Source of the DNA: an uncultured Myxococcales bacterium
Lineage (GTDB): Bacteria > Myxococcota_A > UBA9042
Reading direction: 5' to 3'
Assembly (NCBI GenBank): GCA_903840165.1
Contig: CAIMEY010000053.1
Coordinates: 1-64,000 of the forward strand
DNA: 64,000 bases
Below the pieces are notes generated by a model that saw only the letters and a list, made by a program, of their open reading frames with translations, was not told the origin of the DNA and did not search any database. The translations under genes and the position numbers were made by a program. This document shows, piece after piece, positions 9,833 through 18,717 of the stretch (position 1 is its first letter; every line of letters begins with the position of its first letter).

Positions 9833-10120
9833 GTGGACGACATTGCCATCGACAAAGCCACTGCTTACAAGCTGTTAGACCAGGGCGCTCGCCTCTTTGA
9901 CGTGCGCAGTCCTGGCGAATTCGCCCAAGGGGCCCTGCCCGGCGCCGTCAACCTACCGGTGCAGGTGATTGCCGAGCAAATCACCGACGCCGCCCAAACC
10001 AATGAAACCATCGTCCTTTACTGCCGTTCCGGGGGCCGCAGTGACATCGCCGCCCGCATCTTGCGCGCAGCCGGATACGCCAAGGCCTACAATGCCGGCG
10101 GCATCGACGACCTGCTGTAA
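9833..10120 (+). CDS. Single-domain rhodanese (sulfurtransferase)
   Basis: This 95-residue cytoplasmic protein is one rhodanese domain. The first half contains LFDVRSPGEFAQGALPGAVN, the usual entry motif, and the active loop is YCRSGGRS, with the catalytic Cys that carries persulfide sulfur. I chose the GTG at 9833 because GAGGA lies 7 nt upstream and the domain starts right there; an ATG at 9680 would add about 50 unstructured residues. It lies between the divergent TPR-CHAT gene and the CarF-like gene. Single-domain rhodaneses move sulfane sulfur or detoxify thiosulfate and cyanide; the partner is not evident. Confidence 0.85.
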   Translation: MDDIAIDKATAYKLLDQGARLFDVRSPGEFAQGALPGAVNLPVQVIAEQITDAAQTNETIVLYCRSGGRSDIAARILRAAGYAKAYNAGGIDDLL

Positions 10121-10293
10121 CTTGCGCCAAGGGGCCGAAACTCGTAGGCTACTGCGGCCCGCCGTCTCTGGTTTTTGGCTTTCGCGGCGGCACGCGCGGC
10201 CCCTGCTCCTGCGCGTCAGGCTGGATGACCGACATCCACCCAATGCGTTGAATTACTTGTTGTACGGCCAAGAGCCGCTCACTGCTTACTTGC

Positions 10294-10986
10294 ATGACTA
10301 ACCCGCACCGCATCGTAGAAGTCTCTGCCATTACAGGCTTTTTGACGATTGAGGCCTTCCTCGCTTGGCGAGTCTGCCAGGCGGCCCAGGGGCTCGATTG
10401 GTGTTCGGTCGGCCTGGGCCTGCTGGCGGGCTACATCGCCGCCGACTTTATGAGTGGGCTCATTCATTGGGGTTTTGACCGCTACGGCACGGTCAACACG
10501 CCCATTGTCGGCCAGCACTACGTCAAGCCGTTTCGCGAGCACCATGTCGACGAAAAAGCCATGACTTTGCATGACTTCGTAGAGACCAACGGCAACAACA
10601 GCGTCGCGACGTCCATCGTCTTGTTGCCGGCCTTGGCGGTGCCCTTGCACACCGGTGCGACCATCAGCCTGTTCGCCGTCCCGATGCTGGCCGGTCTGGC
10701 CCTCGCGGTCTTTGGCACCAATCAGTTTCACAAATGGTCACATGTGGACCAACCACCCGCCATTGTTGCCTTTTTGCAGAGGGCTCACCTGATTCTGGGC
10801 GTGCAGCACCATCAGGTTCACCATACGCCGCCCTTTGACCGCTACTACTGCATTACCACCGGCTGGCTCAACCCTGTGCTGGATAAGCTCCGCTTTTTCG
10901 CGCGCTTGGAAGGCGTCGTCCTAGCCCTGACCGGTGTGCGTGCCGGCGAGGACGACTCCAGGCAAACAAGGCATACCCAGTTGTAA
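10294..10986 (+). CDS. carF: CarF/PEDS1-family plasmanylethanolamine desaturase
   Basis: This 230-residue membrane protein matches the Kua/TMEM189/CarF lipid desaturase family. It has hydrophobic segments around 15-30, 40-55, 105-145, and the His clusters expected for a di-iron desaturase: SGLIHWGFD, FREHHVDE, NQFHKWSH and QHHQVHH. In Myxococcus xanthus CarF introduces the vinyl-ether bond of plasmalogens and is needed for the light-induced carotenoid response. This copy therefore suggests plasmalogen synthesis in the inner membrane. No carotenoid or ether-lipid synthesis genes sit beside it. No clear ribosome site is seen before the ATG. The family assignment is strong; the in vivo role is inferred. 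Confidence 0.88.
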   Translation: MTNPHRIVEVSAITGFLTIEAFLAWRVCQAAQGLDWCSVGLGLLAGYIAADFMSGLIHWGFDRYGTVNTPIVGQHYVKPFREHHVDEKAMTLHDFVETNGNNSVATSIVLLPALAVPLHTGATISLFAVPMLAGLALAVFGTNQFHKWSHVDQPPAIVAFLQRAHLILGVQHHQVHHTPPFDRYYCITTGWLNPVLDKLRFFARLEGVVLALTGVRAGEDDSRQTRHTQL

Positions 10987-10998
10987 CGACAGCGTAAT

Positions 10999-11010
10999 TC
11001 ACCTAGGTGA
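10999..11010. repeat. 12-bp perfect palindrome TCACCTAGGTGA
   Basis: A perfect palindrome lies 12 bp past the carF stop and 110 bp before the kinase start. Its 10-bp core CACCTAGGTG recurs in the loop of the terminator at 35703. It could be an operator or chance. Confidence 0.4.
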
Positions 11011-11082
11011 CCGATGCTCTGACGAGGGCCCGCAGCCTGAGCCGTCTCGCCATTTCCGCGGCGGCCTGCATCGGCCAATCCA

Positions 11083-11110
11083 TGGACAGACGCTGCAGCT
11101 GCGCTACAAT
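11083..11110 (+). promoter_or_regulatory. Sigma70-like promoter of the kinase gene, leaderless arrangement
   Basis: TGGACA (11083-11088) and TACAAT (11105-11110) are spaced by 16 nt, each one base from consensus. The ATG at 11120 is 9 nt past the -10 and has no ribosome site, so transcription should begin at or within about 3 nt of the start codon. Confidence 0.6.
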
Positions 11111-11119
11111 CTGCGTTTT

Positions 11120-13045
11120 ATGGCTGACGACCTGCCCCAGCAATTTGGCCGCTATACGCTCTGCGAACGGGTTGGCCGTGGCGGCATGGCCGAGGTCTTC
11201 CGCGCAACAGTTCAAGGATTTCGCGGTTTTGACAGCGTTGTCGCCATCAAGCGCATGTTTGGCGAGTACGCGTCGGACCCGACCTTCGTGGAAATGCTGA
11301 CCGACGAAGCCAAGATCGTCAGCCAGCTGTCCCATCCGAATATCGTGCAAATTCTTGATGTTGGTCGCGTGCAAGGCGACTACTACATCGGCTTTGAGTA
11401 CGTCGAAGGCGTCGACCTCTTTCGCCTACTGCAGCGCCACCACGACATGGGCCGAGATTTGCCCATCGGTTTGAGCTGTTACATCGTTGCCGAGCTGTGC
11501 AGCGCCCTGGATTACGCCCACGGTCGCCGCGGCGCTGACGGCACGCCCCTGCGCATTGTCCACCGCGACGTCAGCCCGCAAAACGTCCTGCTGAGCATGC
11601 AAGGCGAAGTAAAGCTGACCGATTTCGGCATTGCCAAGGCCAGTTCGCGCTTTGGCCAGACGCAGGCCGGCCTGGTCAAGGGCAAAATCTACTACATGAG
11701 CCCGGAGCAGGTCAGCGGCCAGGACATCGATCACCGCTCGGACCTTTTTGCTGCTGGAATCCTGCTTTACGAGGCATTGACCACACAGCCCTGTTACGAC
11801 GTGATCGACCAGCGCGCCTTATATGAAGCAGTTGCTGCGGCGCAATGGCAATGGCCGGAGTCAAAGCTGGCGCGGATTCCACAGTCTTTGCGGGCAGTTG
11901 TCGAGCAAGCTCTGGCCGCCGATCGCGGCGCGCGATTCCAAAGTGGCCGCGCCCTGCGTGACGGTATCCTGCAAGCCGCCCGCCAAGCCGGCCTCGCTGC
12001 AGATCGCGAAGAGTTTGGCCAATATATCCGTTCGCTCTACGCCGTGGAAGCGGACCGCCCCGTGAGCATCGTTCATCTGGCACCGCGGGTCGACCCCTTG
12101 GAAGTCCATGAAACTAGGTGGAACTCCAAGGTTGCGCAGCTCAAGCCCCTTGAGGCGGACACCACGGCCAGGGCCAAGCCAAACGCGCGAAGCAGCAGTG
12201 ATCGACCGATGGACGGTCGGCCAAGTCGGGTCAACCTGCCCCAACCTGGCTTACTGTCACCGGAATCAGCGACCGGCCCGGCCGACCGTGACCGTCCTCC
12301 ACCCTTGCGACCGTCGAGCGCCGATGTCCCTCGACCGCCGGTGGAGGCCGCCGTCGTCGCCGTAGCCCGTCCGAGTCCGCGGCCTCAGCCCGCTGCCAGC
12401 CCGGCGCCCATTGCGCGACCTGCGCCAATTTCTTCAAGTTCTGTGCCCTCCGTCCGCGCCACAGGCCCGCGACCGATGCCGTCCAATCATGCGCAGGGTC
12501 CCCGCCCACCGCCTCCAGGGGCCTTGCATAGCACGCCTGCCAAGCCCAAGGCGATGCCGGCTGCGGAACAGAGCGGCCATGGCGACGAAGCGACCTCTAT
12601 GCTCGATAGGGGCGAAATCGAACGTCGTTTGGCGAGCTTAGCGGGCAATTCCCAAAGGCCAGCCGAGCCCGCCAGCGAAGCGGCGACGCGCTTTGCCGAC
12701 GCCATGCCCGAAGGCGACGACCTCGAAGACACCACGCAGCCCAAGAAGCGCAAGGTGCCGACAGCTCAAGCAAATGTGCAGCCTCGCCTCAGTAGTCAAT
12801 CTGTGCCGAGGATGACGCCACTGCCGGCCAACGTCGCGCCGGCTCAAGCCAGGCCACCCGCCAACCTAGCGTCAGGCCAAGCAAAACCGCCGGTCAACCT
12901 GACGATGGTCCAGCCACCTGCCGCCGTGGCCATCATCGATGAAGACGAGCTACCGGCCGGGTGGCGCCTCATTGGCCTAGCGGCTGCCGTTTGGATGGGG
13001 GCCGTGGTCCTGGGCGTTTACGCGACCCTGATTACGATTCGCTAG
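11120..13045 (+). CDS. Membrane-anchored eukaryotic-like Ser/Thr protein kinase
   Basis: This 641-residue kinase begins at the ATG just after a strong promoter. The kinase domain spans about residues 9-285: glycine loop GRGGMAEVF (19-27), Lys44 in VAIK, catalytic Asp150 in HRDVSPQN, DFG at 168-170 and an APE-equivalent SPEQ. The HRDVSPQN form is typical of myxobacterial kinases. A long Pro/Ala/Arg-rich disordered region (about 330-600) ends in one transmembrane helix at about 615-635, so the kinase domain should face the cytoplasm as a tail-anchored protein. There is no recognised sensor domain outside the membrane. Substrates are unknown. It follows carF on the same strand but has its own promoter. 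Confidence 0.92.
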   Translation: MADDLPQQFGRYTLCERVGRGGMAEVFRATVQGFRGFDSVVAIKRMFGEYASDPTFVEMLTDEAKIVSQLSHPNIVQILDVGRVQGDYYIGFEYVEGVDLFRLLQRHHDMGRDLPIGLSCYIVAELCSALDYAHGRRGADGTPLRIVHRDVSPQNVLLSMQGEVKLTDFGIAKASSRFGQTQAGLVKGKIYYMSPEQVSGQDIDHRSDLFAAGILLYEALTTQPCYDVIDQRALYEAVAAAQWQWPESKLARIPQSLRAVVEQALAADRGARFQSGRALRDGILQAARQAGLAADREEFGQYIRSLYAVEADRPVSIVHLAPRVDPLEVHETRWNSKVAQLKPLEADTTARAKPNARSSSDRPMDGRPSRVNLPQPGLLSPESATGPADRDRPPPLRPSSADVPRPPVEAAVVAVARPSPRPQPAASPAPIARPAPISSSSVPSVRATGPRPMPSNHAQGPRPPPPGALHSTPAKPKAMPAAEQSGHGDEATSMLDRGEIERRLASLAGNSQRPAEPASEAATRFADAMPEGDDLEDTTQPKKRKVPTAQANVQPRLSSQSVPRMTPLPANVAPAQARPPANLASGQAKPPVNLTMVQPPAAVAIIDEDELPAGWRLIGLAAAVWMGAVVLGVYATLITIR

Positions 13046-13147
13046 AAAAAACAAGGTCTATGCGAGCGATTGGCCCTGTCGATTCAGCCGCGGACCAGGC
13101 CTTAGAGCCTCAGCCAACACCAAGAAAACACCGATGATTTTCAGGAT

Positions 13148-13741
13148 TCAAGCCTTGGGCTGGCCGGGCGTCCACAGCGGCTCGGCTTGCCCGCAGCGAC
13201 GGGCAATCCACCGACTAGCGACGAACAGGTAGTCACTGAGACGATTGAGGTACTTCAGATCCACCGGCTCGACGGCATCCTGCTGCGCCAGGGTCAACGT
13301 CCGCCTCTCGGCCCGGCGACAAACCGTGCGCGCCACGTGCAGCTGAGCCGCCACAGGTCCGCCTCCCGGCAGGACAAAGGAGTTCAGGGGTTCCAACTCC
13401 GCATTCATCGTATCAATATGCTGTTCAAGGCTGCTGACGTCGTCTTCACAAGGCGCGGGTTGGCCGGGATAGCGACTCTCGCTCCGCGTCGCCAGACTAG
13501 CGCCCAAATCGAAGAGTTTCTGCTGGATTTGCTGGAGCTGATCGTCAAGCCACCTGCGCGTATCGCCGTCTTCGACAAAGCGCCGCCCCAGTTCCCGGGC
13601 CACACCAAGCACGGCGTTCAATTCGTCTACAGTGCCATAGGCTTCGATGCGCACGTCATTCTTGTGGACCCTTTCACCACCCACCAGGCTAGTTAGCCCC
13701 TGATCGCCGGTGCGGGTATAAATACGCGTTAATCGAACCAC
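13148..13741 (-). CDS. ATP:cob(I)alamin adenosyltransferase, PduO type
   Basis: This 197-residue enzyme transfers adenosyl from ATP to cob(I)alamin to make coenzyme B12. The N-terminal ATP-binding motif TRTGDQGLTSL, the segment EAYGTVDELNAVLG and the later RTVCRRAERR and YLNRLSDYLFV motifs define the PduO/EutT-like trimeric family. It starts at a GTG with GGAG 5 nt away. The gene is convergent with the kinase and not in a cobalamin operon, so it probably serves general B12 use, for example methylmalonyl-CoA mutase or other mutases elsewhere in the genome. The family call is secure. Confidence 0.9.
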   Translation of the reverse strand: MVRLTRIYTRTGDQGLTSLVGGERVHKNDVRIEAYGTVDELNAVLGVARELGRRFVEDGDTRRWLDDQLQQIQQKLFDLGASLATRSESRYPGQPAPCEDDVSSLEQHIDTMNAELEPLNSFVLPGGGPVAAQLHVARTVCRRAERRTLTLAQQDAVEPVDLKYLNRLSDYLFVASRWIARRCGQAEPLWTPGQPKA

Positions 13742-13896
13742 TTAGGCTCCGTACAGCGATGGACCGATGCGAACACGCCGAGCTGACGATTCGCGCAGCG
13801 GTGAGTCGGCCTTTGACAATGCGAGCTTGGGAGCCAGCCAGCGACGCAGGGGCTGAGAGGCAAAATCGACGTGATTTCACGCAGTCCCTGGGACAC

Positions 13897-15333
13897 CTAC
13901 TGGCAGTTCGTCTGCGAACAGGTCAACAGGCTGTTGAACACGGATTGGCCGCTCGGCGTGCCGGCTGCTAGGCAGGCATCCGCGCAGGTTTGGTCGGTGC
14001 ACTTACCGTAGCACTGGGCGATGGAGACGCAGCTGGTGTTGGCCTTGCAAGCGTTGATTTGACTGGCGCAACTGGTGGTCCCGCAGCAGTCTGCCTTGCA
14101 GTTGGCTTCGGTCTCCGTGGCGGGGTCGCAGGTGCCATCGCCGCAGGAACCACTGGAAGTACTGCTACAAGCTGTGCCCAGGCAGGTGTTTAAGGTCGTG
14201 AACAGGCTTTGGGCCGCGCTGGACGAGCTGTCCACGCAGGTCTGCTGGCAAGCCGAGTCCTTGGGATCGCAGGCGAGCAAGCAGTCCAAGGCACCCAAGC
14301 AACCAGCGTTATTTACACAGGAATTCCACTGCCCGGGGCAGCCACTGAGCACGCAGGGATTGAGCTTGGTGGTGTCGGGCTTGACGCCGCAGTCCGCCGC
14401 GCAATTGGTCTCCTCGTCCGACGTGCAGACACCGTCGCCGCAGTTGCCGCCAGAACTGCCGCAATCGGCTGGGCAGGAGGCTGCGGTCTCGTTAGCTGCG
14501 CAGACACCGTCGCCACAGTTGCTGCCGCTGCTGCCGCAGTCCGCCGGGCAATTAGATTTGGTTTCGCCACTTTCGCAGGTGCCGTTGCCGCATGTCGGAC
14601 CCGTGGAGCCGCCGGTGCAGCCCGCGGCGTCCGAGCACTGGATCAGCGCCGTGAGCATCGTCTTGGCCGTGCCGGTCGCACCGTTGAAACAGGTCAACGC
14701 GCAGCTGCTGTTGCCGGGCGCGCAGGCGAAATAGCAGCTGGCCTGGCTGGCGCACTGGGTGTTGACCGAGCACGCTTCCCACTGGGACGCACAGCCGCTG
14801 CTCACGCAACTGGGCACTGTTCCACCAGTATTGCCAGTGGAATCCTTGCCGACCACTTGAATGTCTGTGCCCGTGCTGCCCGCATCTTTGTTGCCGGTGC
14901 TGCCCGCATCTGTGTTGCCCGTGTTGGCGCCGGTGTCGCTGCTGACGACGTCCGGGTTGGCTGCGCTCGGCGATTGGCAGCTGGCGAGCTTCTTCTTCGC
15001 GCTGGCAGGATCCGTGGTCTGCACGCAGGTTTGCGGCGCGACGCAGGTCGCCGCGACGACCCATTTGGACGTAGCTGGGTCGCAGGTCATCGCCGACCAG
15101 TTGCCCATGCTCAATAAACAGCCCTGATTCTGCGAGATTGGGTAGCACTGATTGCCCGCGACGCCGCCGACATTGACTTGCCCTGTGCCGCCACCGCCAC
15201 CGCCGCCCGCGCTACTTGAGCAGCCGAGCAAAGAAAGCGACGCCAAGCCAAGAAGGGCGATTGCCGTCAAAGATTTGTACTTCCAACCGGTTGTACAGAA
15301 AGAGTCGGGCGCTGTCGTGGCGAAGGGGGACAT
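13897..15333 (-). CDS. Cys-rich lipoprotein with tandem CGDGxC repeats
   Basis: This 478-residue protein starts at an ATG preceded by GGAG. Its signal ends in lipobox LLGC (Cys about 37), followed by Gly-rich and Ser/Thr/Asp linkers. The middle carries three tandem units of the form CG(N/D)GxC-E-CPADC and a fourth, shorter copy later. Flanking these are longer modules of the pattern C-x3-C-x5-C-x5-C-x3-C ending in CLxxAC. All Cys are likely in disulfides. It is the largest relative of the small lipoprotein at 86-487. Such repeats are widespread in secreted proteins of Myxococcota; adhesion or scaffolding has been proposed for such families, but no function can be read here. Confidence 0.75.
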   Translation of the reverse strand: MSPFATTAPDSFCTTGWKYKSLTAIALLGLASLSLLGCSSSAGGGGGGGTGQVNVGGVAGNQCYPISQNQGCLLSMGNWSAMTCDPATSKWVVAATCVAPQTCVQTTDPASAKKKLASCQSPSAANPDVVSSDTGANTGNTDAGSTGNKDAGSTGTDIQVVGKDSTGNTGGTVPSCVSSGCASQWEACSVNTQCASQASCYFACAPGNSSCALTCFNGATGTAKTMLTALIQCSDAAGCTGGSTGPTCGNGTCESGETKSNCPADCGSSGSNCGDGVCAANETAASCPADCGSSGGNCGDGVCTSDEETNCAADCGVKPDTTKLNPCVLSGCPGQWNSCVNNAGCLGALDCLLACDPKDSACQQTCVDSSSSAAQSLFTTLNTCLGTACSSTSSGSCGDGTCDPATETEANCKADCCGTTSCASQINACKANTSCVSIAQCYGKCTDQTCADACLAAGTPSGQSVFNSLLTCSQTNCQ

Positions 15334-15676
15334 GGGGCTCTCCGTGAAAAGGCGGGATAAGTGGGTAAGTAAATCAATGAAACTGCGCAGTTGCCGTTGC
15401 GGCGTCGCACTCCCACAACGATGGGCCAACGCTGAGGCCCCCGGTCGACCTGAAGGATTCGCCGGGGCCGTAAGGATAACGGGCGGCCAGACCTGTTTCA
15501 AGGGCTTTGTCGCGCCACCGCCGTGGAGCCGTCGCCGTTGCGCTACCGGGCACCCATCAGCGAGCCCAAAAGACGCTTACTTCTAAGCCCTTGACTCGTC
15601 GCGCCTGGGCCAAGCCAATGCCCTGCCCGCTCAGCGACAGGACCTGCCGCGCCCCGAGACACTGCTGCCCGTCGGC
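15334..15676. other. 343-bp gap without a recognised gene
   Basis: This lies between the start of the Cys-rich lipoprotein gene and the end of the acyl-CoA dehydrogenase gene, both on the minus strand. It should hold the lipoprotein promoter. I see no convincing promoter boxes, terminator or small reading frame. Confidence 0.5.
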
Positions 15677-17578
15677 CTACGCCGCTGCGTTCGGGCGGCC
15701 ATCAGCTGCGTTGCGGACCGCCAGTTCGGCCAGCAAGTCATCGCCATGTTCCTCGATCTCAGCGAGCCACGCGCGGCAACGGAGCTCCGAACGCTTCATG
15801 AATTTCTCTGCATAAATGCGACGTTCCGGGTACTTGAGCGCGTACTTCACCAGGATGCGCGACATGGTTGTGTCGATCAGGATCTTGGTCAGCCTCTCGG
15901 CATGAAGCAGGCCCGGGGCAAAGTCGAGCTTGGGATCCCATTGACTAAACAAGGTATCCGTCCAAGAGCCGATCGGCATGTCGTACGTGGAGCGGAGCTT
16001 GTTCTTGGCGATCTTCAGCAAGATCGTCTGTAAAGCCTTATACTTATAGGCAAACAGCTTGCTGAGCTGTCGCTCGAGCGGCTCGTTCTCCGCCACGCGC
16101 TTCCAGTTCGCCCGGGCCATCTTGACGATGAAACGGCGCGGATCGCGAAGTCCTTGCATCAACTGATCTTTGAGCACCATCAGCGACTGAATTTGACTCG
16201 TACCCTCGTAAATCGGCAGGACCAAGGCATCGCGCAGCAGCTTTTCCGGCACGTATTCCTGGGTATAGCCCACGCCGCCGAGGATCTGCATCGCCATACG
16301 CGACATCTCTACCGCTTTCTCACTGGAGATGTACTTGACAAGTGGCGTCAAATCACGGGCTTGGCGCTTGATTCGCGCCACGCGCCTTTCCATTTCAGCG
16401 CGCTTGGTCTCGTCCGTCGGCGGGTCGAACTTAAGGATTTGCTCTAGTTTCTGCGACCTTTCGACTTTTTGCGCCGTCTCGAAAGCCATCGCGCGGATGC
16501 CGCGGGTGTAGAGGTCCATGTCCTCGAGGTAATCCGCAATCATTTCATGACGATCGATGGGCTTGCCCATGGTCATGCGCTCGGCGGCGAATTCCCGGGC
16601 GCTGCGCAAGGCGGCCTCGCAGATGCCCAGCCCTTCAAAACCCACGGCCATGCGGGCGAAGTTCATGAGCAGCAACATGTTTTCAAAGCCCTCGCCGCGG
16701 CGACCGACCAGTTCACCCACCGAGTCTTCGTAGACCAGCACGCAGGTGGCGCTGCCGTTGTGGCCAATCTTGTGCTCCACTTTCGCAATGCGAACATTGA
16801 CTTTGCCGTCAATCTTCTGCTTGCAAAGGAACAGCGACAGGCCCTTGAGGCCGGGGGACTTTACCGTGTCTTCGCTGCGTGCCAAGACGAGCTGATACTG
16901 GCCATGACCGCTGGTAATAAAGATCTTTTCGCCGTTGAGCAGCCAGTTGCCGTCGTCTCGCAGGGCCGCTGTGGTCTTGATTTGGCCGAGGTCGGAGCCC
17001 GCGCCGCTTTCGGTCAGGACCATGCAGCCCCAGTGCTCACCGCGGCACATTTCGCCGATTTCCTTGTCCCAGGGCGTAGATACGATGCGTCCATTCTTGA
17101 TCACGGTGCGAGGATCGCGCAGGGCGTAGATGAGCAAAGCCAGCGAAATACCAGCATGAAAGCCAAAGTGCGTCATACAGCTCGTGTCAGCCCGCGCCAT
17201 GATCTCGGAACACGCAAGGTAGACCACGGCCGGCGCGTTGAGGCCGCCGAGTTCGCGGACGATCGGCAATCCGTAGACGCCCATCTTCTTGAGACCCTTG
17301 AAAATCTTGTCAAAAGCCGGTGATGAAATCACTTCGCCGTTTTCAATGCGCGTGCCATCACGGTCGATTTGCCGGGCCACGGGCGCGACGTTGCGGGCGA
17401 CGAACTTGCCGAACTCCTGCACGATATCTTCATAAATATCGCGGGCATCGCGCACGCTGGCAGGGCGGTCCTCGGCCGAAGCCCCGTGTTCGGTCAATTC
17501 CACCAAGCTGTCCCAATCGACAGCCTGCTCCATGTAGAAGCGCAAGTCATCGTTATCAGTGTAGAAATTGTCGCTCAT
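15677..17578 (-). CDS. Acyl-CoA dehydrogenase
   Basis: This 633-residue flavoenzyme oxidises acyl-CoA to enoyl-CoA, passing electrons to ETF. The ATG at 17578 has AGAGG upstream; longer readings extend into non-coding sequence. The N-terminal helical domain is followed by the FAD/substrate motif MVLTESGAGSDLGQI, the helical C-terminal half with QILGGVGYTQEYVPEKLLRD, and the catalytic-Glu motif PIYEGTSQIQ. At 633 residues it is longer than classic 380-residue forms and has a C-terminal extension, as in the FadE/AidB-like long forms. It stands alone here. Substrate chain length cannot be read; fatty acid or branched-chain substrates are possible. Confidence 0.9.
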   Translation of the reverse strand: MSDNFYTDNDDLRFYMEQAVDWDSLVELTEHGASAEDRPASVRDARDIYEDIVQEFGKFVARNVAPVARQIDRDGTRIENGEVISSPAFDKIFKGLKKMGVYGLPIVRELGGLNAPAVVYLACSEIMARADTSCMTHFGFHAGISLALLIYALRDPRTVIKNGRIVSTPWDKEIGEMCRGEHWGCMVLTESGAGSDLGQIKTTAALRDDGNWLLNGEKIFITSGHGQYQLVLARSEDTVKSPGLKGLSLFLCKQKIDGKVNVRIAKVEHKIGHNGSATCVLVYEDSVGELVGRRGEGFENMLLLMNFARMAVGFEGLGICEAALRSAREFAAERMTMGKPIDRHEMIADYLEDMDLYTRGIRAMAFETAQKVERSQKLEQILKFDPPTDETKRAEMERRVARIKRQARDLTPLVKYISSEKAVEMSRMAMQILGGVGYTQEYVPEKLLRDALVLPIYEGTSQIQSLMVLKDQLMQGLRDPRRFIVKMARANWKRVAENEPLERQLSKLFAYKYKALQTILLKIAKNKLRSTYDMPIGSWTDTLFSQWDPKLDFAPGLLHAERLTKILIDTTMSRILVKYALKYPERRIYAEKFMKRSELRCRAWLAEIEEHGDDLLAELAVRNAADGRPNAAA

Positions 17579-17898
17579 AGCAAACCTCTTGGGCAACGGG
17601 GTGGATGGGCTTGGCCCCCTGGAAAGAAGGCGATCGAAAAGTCTGCGAAACAAATGGCGTTGTGGCGCACTCGCATGGCTGCAGCCAGTTCGCTTCCGCG
17701 CGCCGAGGGCCCGCACGATCCGCCGCAATCCCAAACATTGCGCGCTCTGCCGCAGTGCGTCAAGAAGCGCCGCTATCCCCTGCGTCATCGGTGGGTCACG
17801 CGGCTGCAGCGCGCGCTATCACCTTGAACATACAGGTATTTTCCTGCGCCTGGTTTTCCCTGCCTCGCCCCAGTGCTAGGATAAGCGCGGAGGTACTG

Positions 17899-18705
17899 AT
17901 GCTGATCGCCAGTTGGAATGTCAATTCCGTTCGAATTCGCCAAGATAGGTTGCTACACTGGCTCAAGACCCAGCAACCCCAGGTGCTGTGCCTGCAGGAG
18001 CTCAAGTGCGAGGACGGTGCCTTTCCCTGGCAGGCCGTGCAGAATGCAGGCTATCACTGTGTTATGCTTGGCCAAAAGACCTACAACGGCGTCGCCATTC
18101 TCAGCCGCGAGCCCCTGAAGGACGTGGTGCGCGGGCTCGATGCCGCATTGCTGGCCGTCGGCGCTCAAGCCTTGATTCCAACAGATGATTTGGACCCGCA
18201 GGCTCGCTTCATCGTTGGACGTCTGGGGCCCCTGCGCATCGCGAGCGTCTACGTGCCCAATGGTGGCGAATTGGGCAGCGATAAGTATGCCTATAAGCAG
18301 GTGTTTCTCGGAAAACTGCGCCGATGGCTGCAGGCGGCCTGTGCCGAGCCGGGGCCCTTGGTGCTGTGCGGCGACTTCAACATCGTGCCTACGGCGGCGG
18401 ATGTGCGCCATCCGGATGTCTGGGAAGACACCGTGCTATTTAATCCACTGATGACACAAGCTTTTTCCGACCTACTAACTTGCGGCATCGAGGACGCCTT
18501 GCGTCGCCATGAATCCGGCCCAGGCCCCTTTTCCTGGTGGGATTACCGCAACTTGGGCTTTCAGAAGAATGACGGCCTGCGCATCGACTTTGTGCTGGCC
18601 AGCGCCGCCCTGCCCAGCCAACGCGCCTGGGTCGACCGCCAAGAGCGCAAGGGCGATAAACCCAGCGATCATGCGCCCGTTTGCGTGGAGTTCGCGCCGC
18701 TTTAG
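17899..18705 (+). CDS. xthA: Exodeoxyribonuclease III
   Basis: This 268-residue DNA-repair enzyme cuts at abasic sites and removes 3' blocking groups. It shows the family motifs in order: SWNVNSVR at the N-terminus, LQELKCED (metal-binding Glu), CGDFNIVPTAADV and the catalytic SDHAPV near the C-terminus. The ATG at 17899 has GGAGG 7 nt upstream; longer in-frame readings upstream have no homology to the family. A TGCTAGGAT sequence about 25 nt before the ATG could be a -10. It is convergent with the lipoprotein gene at 18718. Confidence 0.93.
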   Translation: MLIASWNVNSVRIRQDRLLHWLKTQQPQVLCLQELKCEDGAFPWQAVQNAGYHCVMLGQKTYNGVAILSREPLKDVVRGLDAALLAVGAQALIPTDDLDPQARFIVGRLGPLRIASVYVPNGGELGSDKYAYKQVFLGKLRRWLQAACAEPGPLVLCGDFNIVPTAADVRHPDVWEDTVLFNPLMTQAFSDLLTCGIEDALRRHESGPGPFSWWDYRNLGFQKNDGLRIDFVLASAALPSQRAWVDRQERKGDKPSDHAPVCVEFAPL

Positions 18706-18717
18706 GCCAAGAGCGAG

